Shown piece after piece: positions 46,871 through 59,358 of a stretch of DNA of 64,000 nt. The position numbers were made by a program, and so were the translations under genes. The notes below the pieces were generated by a model. It had not been told where the DNA came from, made no database searches, and saw only the letters and a list, made by a program, of their open reading frames with translations. This stretch comes from Solen grandis (taxonomy: Eukaryota; Mollusca; Bivalvia; Adapedonta; Solenidae), in contig CM037789.1 in the NCBI GenBank assembly GCA_021229015.1, positions 25,762,256 through 25,826,255 on the forward strand, given 5' to 3'. Positions within the stretch are counted from its first letter, which is position 1; each line of letters starts with the position of its first letter.

Positions 46871-47112
46871 TTAACCCTTTCCCTCATATACACTCATTTT
46901 GACGCACTCAATAGGTATCACATAAAGCCTGATCTGCAGAAAACCACAGTTAAACCTTACCAAATTTAATTATAAAATCCTCATTTCCAGACCACTGAGG
47001 AGCAGCGAACAGCATAAAACCTGATCAGCCTGCGAGTTACTCGCAGGCTGATCTGGTTTTATGTTGTTCGCATAGGTCTTTACATGGTTTCCTCTATGAG
47101 GGAAAGGGTTAA
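46871..47112 (+). mobile_element. MITE-1 copy f
   Basis: TTAA on both sides and intact termini and hairpin; few differences from copy d. Confidence 0.95.
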
Positions 47113-48453
47113 TACACTAGAGCTAGATATTAAAGTGATGAATAAACCTGCTAACAGCACAATGGATGCAACAGGACAGGGCAAAATAATAGACTTCAAT
47201 TTGGCAAATGGGGAACAATAATTATGCTTTTATTGCCTCATGGTACGTTCTGATAAAAATTCTGCTACTACACTGCCTAACTGAACGCTATGAGAAAGTA
47301 ATTAACTTTTTTTAACCCCCCCAAAAACTCTTAAGACTGCACTATTTTAAAGCCTTAAACTAAAAAAAATCGCACAGGAATTCCCCAATATCCCGAGTCC
47401 AACCCTGGAAAAAACCCTTATCATGGCCCTGGCAAAGCGGCAAGCCACTTGCATTGTTACTGCCTACGTTTTTTAAATATTGTGACCCTCCTAACCCGAA
47501 CTTCTCTATCCGGCTCTGCAATGAATGTGATTCCTGTATAGCCCAACGTCACTTTGTGAAACATCTATTTTATGATATACTCTTAAGAAGCATTGCAATT
47601 CTATTAAATGACTACAGACTGGAAAATGAATACAAAATGATAGTAATATTAAAAGAGTGTGCAATTTATACCCTGAGTATTTGATGTTCAAGAGTTTTCC
47701 ATGCACAGCACTGAAACCTAATTTGATTGCACAACCATCACCAGAAACTCTGACTTTGAGACTCACAAGTGAGAACTTTCAAGATGTAAGCACCAACACC
47801 TCACAAGTCCTCTTTACATCAATACAAATCATTTTTTTGACTGTTTGAGGATTCCCAGACAAAGGAAAGGCATCTTACAGTCTTTTTTGTTTCCCATTCA
47901 TCTATTATAGTCACTTTTAGTTTTTTCTCACACTAACCAAATTCAGGTGCAACAGTAATGGCCTGCGGAGTTCACCTGACTAATCACTTCTAACGTAAGG
48001 TACCTCTATCTCGAAGTCAACTTTCGCTTTGAAGATGATGATGATGTACAGTGAATTAATTAGCCTGGTATTAGACAGGCTGCAGGAAGGGAATTTCTCA
48101 TGGCGAGTACCAGCCAGGGAGTTACGTGATAGTGCTGGGCTTCAGGTCGACAGAAGAAATAAACTTAGGTCATAAAATGGTGTACCTAATTTACCTGAAC
48201 ATTCTCCCACAATAAAAAATGAATCGGAACTTCTGGAAGTAAAAAATTAAGCAGAGCAGGGTACAAAATCCAGGTACATTTTGTTAAACTGATTACAAAA
48301 CCCTTAATCGTAAATGAGCAGAGTATGTTTCTGATTAATACAATGATGATGAAAACATCTCATCTAAGATTTAAACATTACGGAACACATTCTGAGCAAT
48401 GTAGCAATATAGCAAGTCATTTCAAGTTAATTTGATAAATTTATTAATTTAAA
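47113..48453. other. No gene seen
   Basis: Unique AT-rich sequence. A high-complexity patch at about 47990-48170 could be noncoding conserved DNA. Confidence 0.4.
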
Positions 48454-48896
48454 ACAAGAGGGCCAAGATGGCCCTGAATCCTCACCTGAGAAATATTGCC
48501 TTCATTGCCAATTATTGTATTATGAGTAATACTGAATACATAATGCATGCAGCAGCACAACAAAATCATCTAAATTCCACACAAAAACTGTACCTGCCAT
48601 CCAAATTTTGAAGGTCATAGCTCTAATAAGTCTATATAAAATCAAGTGACCCCTATGGTGGGGTCAATTTTTACACCAGGGCCATGATTTGAACAGACTT
48701 GGTTGAGATCCATAAGACACTGCCACACATCAAATATCTTAGCTCTAGGCCTTGTGGTTTCAGAGATTTTTTTTTTTTTTTTTAAAGATTTCTATTTCTA
48801 AGAAATCTATTTTTAGCTCCTGTGACCCAGATATGCAATGGACCGGAACCATTTGAACAACTTTGGTAGAGCATCACGTTGTGCTCAGGTGAGCTA
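48454..48896 (-). mobile_element. Helitron-like element, reverse orientation
   Basis: ACAAGAGGGCCAAGATGGCCCTGAATC at the left is the reverse complement of the hairpin end at 930-953. GTGCTCAGGTGAGCTAAAAAA at the right matches the left end of the element at 29. The interior differs: no 144-bp array, but a T-run (48768-48783) and GACCGGAACCATTTGAACAAC. No coding capacity. Confidence 0.7.
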
Positions 48897-51800
48897 AAAA
48901 AACAACAACAAATTAACATACTTTTAATTACATAATAAGCTAGTTAATTTCCTTAAGTAATACAAAAATTGCATCCTATCTTCAAACAAACTTTATACCA
49001 AATGTATAAAAGTATTACTTTCCTTGATTGACAATTTTCTTTTACACATTTATCAAAGAAACCTTTAGGGATAATCCCAATCATTCTAGATTGTGTTTAA
49101 ATATTTCCAAACATTTTTTATCCAGCAACTTCATTAAATTCAGTCTACAGGAAATGCTTGTATAAAAAACACCATGTTTTTTCCATATCAGATTATATCC
49201 AAAAATGCCTCCGGGAATTCCTTGAATGATCTTAACTAAGACAATTTGTCTTTCAGTTGAATTAGACTGGTTCACAGTGCCAATATTCATTGTTTTCATG
49301 ACTGGTTCCCCCTGAATCTGGGAATCAAACCACTTATATTGATGGGTTTTTAATTCAATTTATAACCACCGGTACCCTGCGTCTCTTGTTAGCACTGGAC
49401 CTATTATCCAGTCAAGCAAGCGTGTGCATGCAATCTGTTTTGTTTTTTATCTAATTGAGACCGACATTTTTTTTCCCCAGGATAGGAAAAAACGTCCATG
49501 ATTGTTGATACACTACCGACATTAAACTTATTGATGGTACAGTCATATCACCCAGAGACGCTGTCAGTGGTCGCAGTTTACATGCTTTTTCAGAGGTCGT
49601 AAAACACGTGGAATTGTTCTATTTTAATCAATTCCTGTTGAAAAATCTTTGATGTTCTATGTAATCAGAGGATGAGAATTACAAGAACAGTAACTACTGA
49701 TACAAATCCTGATTCAAGAGTTCCCAAGGAAGCTGTCAACTCCAAATTAATTGAAATTAAGTCGACAATCAGCATGTATCCCATAATCCCTACGCTATGA
49801 ACAAAGTGAGCAATACTTGCTAAACAAATGACTTTTTCCTCATTCAAACAGTTTTTGTATGAAACACAAATAAAGATAATGAAATGCTTGTTTGTTTTAA
49901 TTGATTTCTTTCTCATCGATTGAAAAACATGCTTTTGGAAATAATTCTCTGAAATGGTATTAATTGATTTATAAATACAACGATTATAAATTAATAAAAG
50001 AAATAAAAAAAAAGGGCTCATTATTATTAATAATTTATCATGAGGACATAAAAAGTATTTTTTGTCATAGATTCTATATTGAACAAGTAAATGGTGTTGC
50101 ACACAACACCCAAGTCCCCTACCGGTGAGATGCATAATATTTGCATTACCATAGCAACCAGAATTTTGGTCTAAGAAAAAAAACAAAGTGACATGTGCAG
50201 AATCTCCATACTGCCATCTATTTTCAAAATATTATCTTAAACGGTTTTAAGTTATCGTGGGATCCAGATTTCTAGATATTCTGAAGGACGGACAGACGGA
50301 CAAACAGACCGAGGGCAAACCTATAGTCCCCTCCCGGTGTAAACACAATATGGGAACTAATAAATTGTTTATATTCAGAGATAAAATTTTCATCAATTTC
50401 CCTCAACCCTTCAGTCAGATTTGAAGTGAAAGTCAAATTGTCTCAAATCTCTTAAGTGGTTCATCCTTAAAACAAACACAGGATATTTGATGTTGTTGTA
50501 GTTGTCGTGTTGGTGTCAACCATCCCATCCCTGAGACACTATTTTCAGCCGTATTGCAATGTCAAGCTAATTACAGATGGAGGAAAACATCCAGACCTAC
50601 TGCATGCCAGCATGAAGGCTGTCTCACATGAACAAACCCTGCTGGGGTTCAAACCCACAGCTGTGGGATGCTGAGTGCTAAGTAAGGTAACTTTTTATGA
50701 GTGTTCACCTAAACCATTATTTCCCTATTGGAGGATGCATCAATAATGCAATTACATTTTTGTATATATATATATATATTTTAATTTGACATCATCTTAT
50801 CAATTTGAAATTATTATAAACATTTTAAACCTGGTTTAGATAATGCAATTTTACATTAATGACATACAGAAAACTTCTATCATCATGAAAATAAAAACCT
50901 ATCTTTAATGGTGGGATGATATGCTTTATCTTTCACAAATACTTCTTATGAGGAGTCTTTCTCCAAAAACATATTTTTTCTACCAGTGTTTAAAACTTGT
51001 ACGCTGATAATCTGAAGTGTGTGTGTATCAATGTTTTGTATCATTTGCCGCAATACTCGGTATCAATTATCGTCCAAATGTTCTTGGAGGAGTGATTTGT
51101 CATGTCCAGTCTTCGGACTGCTGTGCTAATTTAATGGACTACTTTGGGACAAATGGACAACAATGTCTCCCAATTACTCATGGCCTCAAATTACCAATGA
51201 TACAGACCGTACAAATGTATATCCTCCATCATAGCATTCATCACTGTGTTGCTGACATGTCAACCCTAACCACTTAGAAAAACCATTTCGTTCCAAGACA
51301 AAGAAAATGGTAGGTCATACTATATTATACATTGTTGTTGGTTTGGAATTAACCATTCCAGTCCTTTACGAAAATCCAGCTAATTTAAAGATGGAGAATA
51401 AAAGAACATAAGCGCACAGGGGAAACATGCTGCAGAAATACCTACTGTCAGTTACCATAAACATTTTTGTCTGCATTTACAGTATTTTGGCTTACTGCAA
51501 ATTTTATTAAACAATACACTCAAAAGAATAATCGTCCACCTAGATTTTTTGGCGCACAGTTTACGACCACGGTGTGTGACTCCTTTTCAGGGTGTTTCTT
51601 TCACTGCCAACATTTCAACAGTCAAACAAATGCGTATGTACACCTTAAATATTGTACCACAGAGTAACTTATATATTGTTTGAAATAAATAACTTTGCTT
51701 GAATTAAATGCATAACCCTAATTCTGTAAAATTATGAACAATCTATAAGTGGACGTATAGAAATTCCTTTGAGTGTATAGAAATACATGGATTCAGGCTT

Positions 51801-52290
51801 ATTCATTTGAAACCCTTAAGTTTTAAATTTCAGTAGTAATGTAATAAAGGGTATGGAAGGGAACTTATTCCAGTGACATGCCTTTCATGGCAATGCCAAC
51901 TTTATATGCAAATTTGCCATCATTTTAAGACAAATGTCTCCAATGTTTATACAGAGGCGCAATGTCTGATAAGACGCGGTAATGTCTTGTTCTTTTAGAA
52001 TTTTTATGATTCTTGGAGGTTACTGCCTGAACAAAAAATCTGTCTTCAACGTTTTTTCTCCAAGATTCATTTGAATACTGTCTAATGCTATGACACCAGT
52101 TCGATAATTGCATTACATTTAATGCATCTGGGAAGATTCATATGCGGCTGAAATTAATGTGATAGAAGAAAGAAACATTCAACGAAATCAGAGATACATC
52201 AACAGATAAAGGTGGATTAGAAGATTTGTCTCCAGACAGAGTATTGAACCTTTCACATCTTTTCAACAGAATGTGAGGAATTATCATCAG
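48897..52290. other. No gene; fragments only
   Basis: A GACGGACAGACGGACAAACAG fragment with CTATAGTCCCCTCCCGGTG at 50283-50340 looks like a dispersed repeat end. A (TA)n run lies at 50763-50779. The longest open frame in the window (49665-50186, minus, 173 codons) is Ile/Phe/Lys-rich without domains. Confidence 0.4.
51030..51260. promoter_or_regulatory. Possible conserved noncoding or coding block
   Basis: Balanced-composition, non-repetitive stretch open in one plus frame (51017-51277) and rich in CAAT/ATTA cores. Neither interpretation can be settled from the sequence. Confidence 0.18.
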
Positions 52291-52292
52291 AA

Positions 52293-52330
52293 CCCCCCCC
52301 CCCCCCCCACCCCCACCCACTCCACCCCAC
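52293..52330 (+). repeat. Poly(C) plus CCCCA repeats
   Basis: Sixteen C at 52293-52308 followed by ACCCCCACCCACTCCACCCC. Confidence 0.95.
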
Positions 52331-52450
52331 TTGACTTATTCCGTTTCACATTACAGTAGTTGTTGACTAAAATATTGACCAATAACAATGTGTATTATAG
52401 GTGAAATACTCCTCAGTTTGGAGGCTTGAACACTGTGTAAAACTTATTAA

Positions 52451-52594
52451 ACAAGAGTAGTGTTCCTTGGAACACATGTGTCACCTGCTGAAGCATGAGA
52501 GAAAAGCCTAACAGACAGACAGACAGAGGGATGGACATACAACGCAAAAGTGATCCATATGATTGTGTCATCTCTGTTAACAGCAGGTGACACA
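52451..52594 (-). mobile_element. Short hairpin-ended element (family of 19789)
   Basis: CAAGAGTAGTGTTCCTTGGAACAC at the left contains the GTGTTCC/GGAACAC hairpin. CACCTGCTGAAGCATGAG follows, and the right end is ACAGCAGGTGACACA, so CACCTGCTG/CAGCAGGTG is an inverted pair. It matches the copy at 19789-19914. Confidence 0.7.
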
Positions 52595-52877
52595 ACTAGA
52601 ACTATCACTGAAGGTGATTCATACCCCCACCCCCATCTTTGACACAGGATGTATTCACATGACACATAAAACGAATGTTCACACATAGGATTTGGGCTTA
52701 TAAGCATACCAAAAAAAAATATTATCACTAAAGTGATCAATACCCACACCGGAAGTCTGTCATGTGTAGGAATACAGTTTCAAAAGTTTGCGTGAGTGAA
52801 AGACTACATGTAAGTAAGGTTTAAAGTTAGTGTGAGCAATGGTTCAAAAGTTTTGGACAATGCTAAAAAGTTTTCAC

Positions 52878-52920
52878 AGACAGACAGATAGACAGAGAGA
52901 CACACATACAGACACACAGA
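52878..52920 (+). repeat. CAGA-rich simple repeat
   Basis: CAGACAGACAGATAGACAGAG grading into ACACA units. This often sits beside the 155-bp repeat that follows. Confidence 0.75.
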
Positions 52921-53029
52921 AGAAAACAATTTGCCCCCAAGATCTGTAGCTGAGGAGAATAAAAATGCAGTCTAATTATGGTTCACACCCATATTTATTG
53001 TTTGCAAAAACCTGTCTTTAAGAATTTAC

Positions 53030-53426
53030 ATTGTGGTTTTCTTATGCACTGCACTTCCTCTCATCAAGATCAATCTACATATGAAGTTTCATTAACCTAG
53101 CTACCTTAGTATTGGAGTTATGCTCCAGACAAAATCAAAAGATTAAAAATGACAAAGGGCAATAACTCCTTTCAAAATACATGCAGAGTTATGGTTCTTG
53201 TGCACTGCACTTCCTCTCATCAAGATCAATCTACATATGAAGTTTCATCAACCTAGCTACTTTAGTATTGGAGTTATGTCCGACAAAATCAAAAGATTAA
53301 AAATGACAAAGGGCAATAACTCCTTTCAAAATACATGCAGAGTTATGGTTCTTAGGCACTGCACTTCCTCTCATGAAGGTCTATCTACATATGAGGTCTA
53401 TCTACATATGAAGTTTGATCAACATA
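53030..53426 (+). repeat. ~155-bp tandem repeat running into the gap
   Basis: The block CACTGCACTTCCTCTCAT recurs from 53047, 53203 and 53357 (156 and 154 bp apart). Units include GACAAAGGGCAATAACTCC. The third copy carries a small internal duplication (ATCTACATATGA) before the N run. Confidence 0.9.
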
Positions 53427-53526
53427 NNNNNNNNNNNNNNNNNNNNNNNNNNNNNNNNNNNNNNNNNNNNNNNNNNNNNNNNNNNNNNNNNNNNNNNNNN
53501 NNNNNNNNNNNNNNNNNNNNNNNNNN
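53427..53526. other. Assembly gap, 100 N
   Basis: Exactly 100 N, beginning within the 155-bp tandem array, so the array is probably longer in the genome. Confidence 0.99.
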
Positions 53527-53865
53527 CGAGTTTACTTTTCAGCTCTTTTTCTGCATGTAATTAAGCGTATTTTGTGTTGTTTTTGTGCCTTTAAGATCAG
53601 ATTTCCATTCTCCCATGGCCATGGAATAAGGAAGGACAAAAGGTCCTCCGAGAAAAAACAAACAAACATGGAGACAGTCCTGAGGACATTACATGAAATC
53701 GAAGAATATCAACAGTAACTGCCTTGGAATGGTCAGTCTGCAAGAGGATTATTTAGGGAGGAGCCACAAGTAAAAAGATGTTTTCTGTATGGCCACAACT
53801 AAAAGATAACACAATCTTTCAATAAACACAAGTTCTATTCATATCTTATCTCATATCGTTATTCT

Positions 53866-54107
53866 TTAACCCTTTCCCTCATATAGACTCATTTTGACAC
53901 ACTCAGCAGGTACCACATAAAGCCTGATCTGCAGAAAACCACAGTTAAACCTTACCAAATTTAATTACAAAATCCTCATTTCCAGACCACTAAGGAGCAG
54001 CGAACAGCATAAAACCTGATCAGCCTGCGAGTTACTCGCAGGCTGATCTGGTTTTATGCTGTTCGCATTGGTCTTTCTATGGTGTCCTCTATGAGGGAAA
54101 GGGTTAA
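53866..54107 (+). mobile_element. MITE-1 copy g
   Basis: TTAA both sides; termini and hairpin intact, with a few changes (GACACACTCAGCAGG). Confidence 0.95.
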
Positions 54108-55806
54108 ATGCATTCTGTCATAGCTTATTTTCTTCCTTTTTCTAAAATGTCTCTTAAAAGTTTCTAAGATAAGCCTCAAATATATGATGACTCAACATTG
54201 TTTTTATCAACTGTTATTTTTTTAACCCTGCTCTATCAAGGGGGTCTTACTTTAACAGGATACATTTATCACACTGAACATGATAACACTTTATCTTCTA
54301 CTGTGAAAGATACGATGGAAATCTCTCAGTCCTCTAACCAAAAGCATGGAATAAATAAATATCTCTCTTAAATGCCTTACTATTATTTATGTATTCTTTT
54401 TATTTCTCATAAAATGTTAACTCCCCACTTGACCTTCTCCCAAAGCATGCAATGAATCTAAGTAGATATACACAACAATCCTATTTTCTGATTCTCATCC
54501 TTATTCACACTTCACCTCATGAATATTCATGTACACATGTATGACTTCATGAATATTCATTTTTTGACTTTTAAGTAGTATATCAAACAATGAATTGTTC
54601 TATGCCATACAGATTGTAGAGCAGAGCTACAATATCATAAGAGCAAACAGAGGAGGCCCTGATCAGACATCTGGGTTTCCTGTTTGACAAGGTATAAAAA
54701 CAAGCCCTTCCTCAAGTTTTTTGACCTGGATAAAATGCATTATACAACATAATATATTTTTTTTTCACTATCTAGTTTTCCGTCTCCTATCCTCTCACCC
54801 TTCAAGCTACATTAATAACATATTTATAAACTTAATTTCCGCATGACAACTTCTAGTCTACTTCACAGATCAATACTGAAGCTTGGGACACTGATTTTTA
54901 AAAAGTCACAACCAATTCTCCAGTCACTCAAGAATTATCGGCTCTCATTTGGTTATTTATGAGAAGAACCAAACTGCGTTCCGATTACATAATAGACATG
55001 TGACTCATCCTCTACGTTACTGCCAGATTTTTTCATAATCTCTCTCACTTCGCATTGCCTATCAACCATCTATGATGTATCGATATAGAGCCGGAAAAAA
55101 TAAATGTGTAAAAGAGAATTTGATAAAGTTACAAGATTATTATCTGGCACATTTTTCCAGGAGAATGGAAATCCGGTTGTAGATATCAAAGATGATCTCC
55201 ATCTGAAAGCGGCATCACATTGTGATGCAGGATCTTTGAGATAAATATCCGGCAAGACGTGAAAGGTGATGTAACCCAAACGGAGTGAGACTGCATCTCA
55301 AAGATTATAAACGAGGTAAAGAAACAAAAAATAATCTATAAACTGTAGGTCTTGGAATTTCAACTCCACATGTTTCATATAAAAAACGTCTTTCAGTATA
55401 AAAAAATATTTATGTATACAAAGAGAAACAAGAAAGGTTATCAATATCGCTAGGTCCTGGTGGAATTCAGGGCAAATGGAATGGAATGTTATATGCATGT
55501 TTAGCTGACAGCAGGAGATTAACACAACAGACGTCCCACAAAAAACATATATATGTGACAAGTATAAAACCAGATCAACCTGTAATATTCTTGTGCTTGG
55601 AGCTATCTTGCACACTGATCAGATTTTACACTTTTCACTGCTTTATAGTTCAATTGAGATGAGAAGGAATCAAGCTTGCATTGATAACTGCTTTTAGTGA
55701 TATTTGGAATTTTAATGGCAAAGGAGATGTAAAATGGCCATCAGAGTTTGATTGCTGGACAGAGCCTCATGCATCTACTAGTGCTACTTCCTCTATGAAG
55801 TTACCC
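54108..55806. other. No gene; MITE-2 and a diverged hairpin fragment
   Basis: Besides MITE-2 (54508-54690), AAACCAGATCAACCTGTAAT near 55567 is a diverged GATCAGCCTG-type fragment. A high-complexity stretch lies at 54940-55290. No coding blocks. Confidence 0.4.
54508..54690 (+). mobile_element. MITE-2 copy, right end lost
   Basis: CTTCACCTCATGAATATTCATGTACA starts it; AGAGCAAACAGAGGAGGCCCTGATCAGACA is the first hairpin arm, after which similarity stops. Confidence 0.6.
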
Positions 55807-56048
55807 TTAAAACTTTCCCTCATATATACTCATTTTGACGCCCTCAATAGGTATCACATAAAGCCTGATCTACAGAAAACTACAGTTAAACCTTACCAAA
55901 TTTAATTACAAAATACTCATTTCCAGACCACTGAGGAGCAGCGAACAGCATAAAACCTGATCAGCCTGCGAGTTACTTGCAGGCTGATCTGGTTTTATGC
56001 TGTTCGTATAGGTCTTTTCATGGTGTCTTCTATGAGGGAAAGGGTTAA
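55807..56048 (+). mobile_element. MITE-1 copy h
   Basis: TTAA both sides; left terminus decayed to AACTTTCCCTCATA, hairpin with one change (GTTACTTGCAGG). Confidence 0.93.
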
Positions 56049-56337
56049 AACTTTGTCACTTGCCTTGGACAAAATGGTATTAAATGTTTGTATTTTCAAA
56101 CCATTTGACAAATAAAGAATATCATAAGGTTGCATTTCACTCCTTAGATTTATCATAAAACAAACATAAACTAGGACTATCAGTAAAATAAAATTCAATC
56201 TTTATGATAAAATATGTTTTCTATCTATTTCATGTTACTTTATTGCCATTTTTTCTTTCTTATGTCTGTTTATTCCTTTGGGAGCCTCAGTTACACAATG
56301 TAACATCACTTATTTATCCTCGGTTCTTTTTTGGGGC

Positions 56338-56362
56338 TTTTTTTTTTTTTTTTTTTTTTTTT
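56338..56362 (+). repeat. Poly(T), 25 bases
   Basis: Uninterrupted T run followed by ACAG. Could be a retroposon tail on the minus strand; no body recognised. Confidence 0.95.
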
Positions 56363-57299
56363 ACAGATAGCATGGAATAAAAGCACTCTGACAATGTGGT
56401 GAATCCATCACATCATAATCATAACAGCACAAGCATCCTTACTAGGGGTCCCCAATTCCCAAATGCCAGAGAATTACCAGAATGGTGATTGCACTAATTG
56501 ATTTAACTCATTAGCATAATGCACTAAATATTCATGTATTACTACACCTGTGAGGGGCAGCTCTGTTGGGGGTAAATGAAAGTAGTTCCGCTCCATTAAT
56601 ATTTCATAGAAGCTGCTGCAGCAACGTATCTTGGTTCATTCTCAGATAATAATCTCCCCTTAATACTTCAATATCCTGCGATTTTCATGCATGAAGGTTA
56701 TGATAGAAAGTAACTGAGTGCAGGAAACACAAGAAGTCCCAGATGAGACACTGAAATGCTTAAACTATTACTGAAGCAGGGTTTCTACAGTGTACCCATG
56801 GGTACAAAAAAAAAATGTTTTTTTTTGTTTTGTTTTTTGTACCCCTAAAAATAGAGTGTTTACAATTGTGGAGTTACATGGCTGATTTTGTGGTAAAAGG
56901 AAATGCTGTGAAGCTGATGAATACCCCCACCTCAACATAGCTTTGTCCTACTTCAATATTGTTGTATATATCAGGTTTCTATTTTTAGCAACAGTGACCT
57001 TGACTCCACCTTCTGAGCTACCTTTTGTGGCAGTGAAGAACTAAAGATATTACATTATAAGTTGTGCTAGAGATATTGAATGTAAGAAGATATAGCCCCC
57101 ACTTTACATCATACTAATATGACTCCCAATCAGCCCCCCACCCAACTTGTAGATCTGCGCATGTACATGATCCAGTTCTTCAGAAAAAGAAACAAGGGAT
57201 ATAATAAATCAATCTTTTTTCCTTATGACAATAAAAAATTACGATGAAAAAAAAAAAAATGAAATATTGCAATTTTTAGTTTAGAACACCATGGCGTGT

Positions 57300-57318
57300 C
57301 CCCCCCCCCCCCCCCCCC
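57300..57318 (+). repeat. Poly(C), 19 bases
   Basis: Third long C run in the window. Confidence 0.95.
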
Positions 57319-57767
57319 TCCTGAGTTCTGTCTTAAAAAGGAATACAACAGCCACATGTATATCATTTAAAACTTCAGAGGCTATAACTAATAATTACTA
57401 TCCGGTAAATTATGGCTGTGTATCTCTATTCTTGGAAAACATCGAAGTTATAACTCTCATAAACCACATGAAAAACCGTAGCTGCAAGTTTATTTCCTAT
57501 AAATTCACAACCTTTCTATAAATATGAGGTAAAAAAACTATAACCTTATCAAAAAGAAAGTTTTTTTTTTTTTTCAGCAAAATTAAAGACAAACTTATTT
57601 TCTTTTATCTGACTTAACAAAGACATCAGGTTATTGGCATTAAGGGTTTAAAGTCCCAGGCCTGCTATCACATCACCTGAACTTATGAACATTAACACTA
57701 CATTAACCGAAACTGAAAAATAAAAACAGATTTCTTTTTCTATTTCTATTATATATGTTACTCTGCT

Positions 57768-57823
57768 GCAGTTCAACACCCTACAAACAGTATTTCATTA
57801 ATTTGATGGTTTTGTCAACATGA
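57768..57823 (-). mobile_element. SINE tail half split by MITE-1 copy i
   Basis: CACCCTACAAACAGTATTTCATTAATTTGATG matches the minus-strand SINE tail (CCCACCAACAGTATTTCAGTCATTTG). It breaks at the TTAA of copy i and continues at 58066. Confidence 0.6.
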
Positions 57824-58065
57824 TTAACCCTTTCTCTCATAGAAGACACCATGAAAAGACCTATGCGAACAGCATAAAACCAAATCAGCCTGCGAGTAAC
57901 TCGCAGGCTGATCAGGTTTTATGCTGTTCGCTGCTCCTCAGTGGTCTGGAAATGAGGATTTTGTAATCAAATTTGGTAAGGATCAACTGTGGTATTCTGC
58001 AGATCAGGCTTTATGTGGTACCTATTGTGTGCGTCAAAATGAGTCTATATGAGGGAAAGGGTTAA
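57824..58065 (-). mobile_element. MITE-1 copy i, inserted in a SINE
   Basis: TTAA both sides; termini CCCTTTCTCTCATA/TATGAGGGAAAGGG and hairpin nearly intact. SINE sequence lies on both flanks in the same orientation. Confidence 0.95.
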
Positions 58066-58212
58066 AGTAGCATGATACATTATCCTAACAATGGGCCAAC
58101 CAGTTCTGGAACCACCCTTATATGCTAAGCACCAAGCACGGGAGCTATGTCAGAACCATTTTGAAAGATTTTGGTTATCTAACCCATGACTTCCCAGGTA
58201 TGGGGCCAACAC
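58066..58212 (-). mobile_element. SINE body and head half split by MITE-1 copy i
   Basis: GTAGCATGATACATTATCCTAACAATGGGCC, CCACCCTTATATGCTAAGCACC and GGGAGCTATG follow the SINE minus-strand order; ACCCATGACTTCCCAGG is a decayed B box region. About 50 bp of body are missing at the MITE junction. Confidence 0.7.
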
Positions 58213-59115
58213 TGAATTATTATAAAGTTTTACACAACTCAATTTATTTAAAACAACATTGAACAAGCCAGATGAGCATTTTACCAGGCTCTGGCATATG
58301 GGCGTGTGTGCTGCTGGTTTCGACCACTGGTTGCCGTGACGATGGCAGTTTTAATTTTGTGAACTAGCGAAGGGAGGTGTAAAAATCAAAAGACTTTATA
58401 GCTCCAGCAAGCAGCACTTTGACTAATTAGTACTATATCATAGTGCAGGGTTAAAAGTCAGGTGGCAGGCAGTGCAGATTCTCCATTGATCAAGTTTCAT
58501 TTTGTCTTAAGCTTACTTTGATGTTCTCTTTTTTCCTTTCCTTTAAATACACAATGGACTTAACAGAAACTGCTTCAAGCAATCTCTCAACTGAATTATC
58601 CCTTTAAATAAGAAAATATCATACTTCATTTTAGCATCGAATGAGAGCGCTACATCGAGTGCATGCTAAACAAAAAAGTCACAGAAAAAACATTTATCAT
58701 CACCTTTTGACATGTTTTTTTTTTGTAATTTGCTTTATTCTAATCTGCACATTTGAGGATCCTTTTACAGTTCTCAAGTTTCTCTTGTGGTAGAACCAAA
58801 ATAAAAGGATGAGCTTCTGTAATTACAAAAGGTGGGATTAACATGTCTTTGTAACACTCACCTTATATTTACTGTGACAACTCACTCTTTTCTCTCTCTC
58901 TAGAACATTTCTGTCTCAAAGAAAGTGCATTTAGTGCTTTTACACACAATTTTAAACCTTTTCAAAGCAAAGATTTTGTTTTACTCTCCCACACAATGTC
59001 TGATGATACCCTTTTAATGTGCTCAGGAGTTGCTGCACAATTTTAACTTGCACTGAATGACTATTGACACCGGATTCTCATTTGTACTTAAAAAAGAAAT
59101 GTAATACTAAATACC
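58213..59115. other. No gene seen
   Basis: Unique AT-rich sequence without domains or repeats recognised. Confidence 0.4.
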
Positions 59116-59358
59116 TTAACCCTTTCCCTCATAGAGGAAACCATGAAAAGACCTATGCGAACAACATAAAACCAGATCAGCCTGCGAGTAACTCGCAGGC
59201 TGATCAGGTTTTATGCTGTTCGCTGCTCCTCAGTGGTCTGGAAATGAGGATTTTGTAATTAAATTTGGTAAGGTTTAACTGTGGTTTTCTGCAGATCAGG
59301 CTTTATGTGGTACCTATTGAGTGCGTCAAAATGAGTCTATATGAGGGAAAGGGTTTAA
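59116..59358 (-). mobile_element. MITE-1 copy j
   Basis: TTAA at left; GGGTTTAA at right has one extra T. Hairpin intact. Confidence 0.94.

Larger units (their letters stand above)
56049..57767. other. No gene; homopolymers
   Basis: T-run of 25 at 56338-56362 and C-run of 19 at 57300-57318. A high-complexity patch at 56470-56700 has several ATTA cores and no frame. Confidence 0.4.

Noticed and set aside
49665..50186. Longest open frame in the window (173 codons, minus strand)
   Set aside because: Ile/Phe/Lys-rich composition expected of AT-rich DNA, no recognisable domain, no splice or promoter support.
57291..57521. Open frame starting with a proline run
   Set aside because: The prolines come from the 19-C homopolymer.
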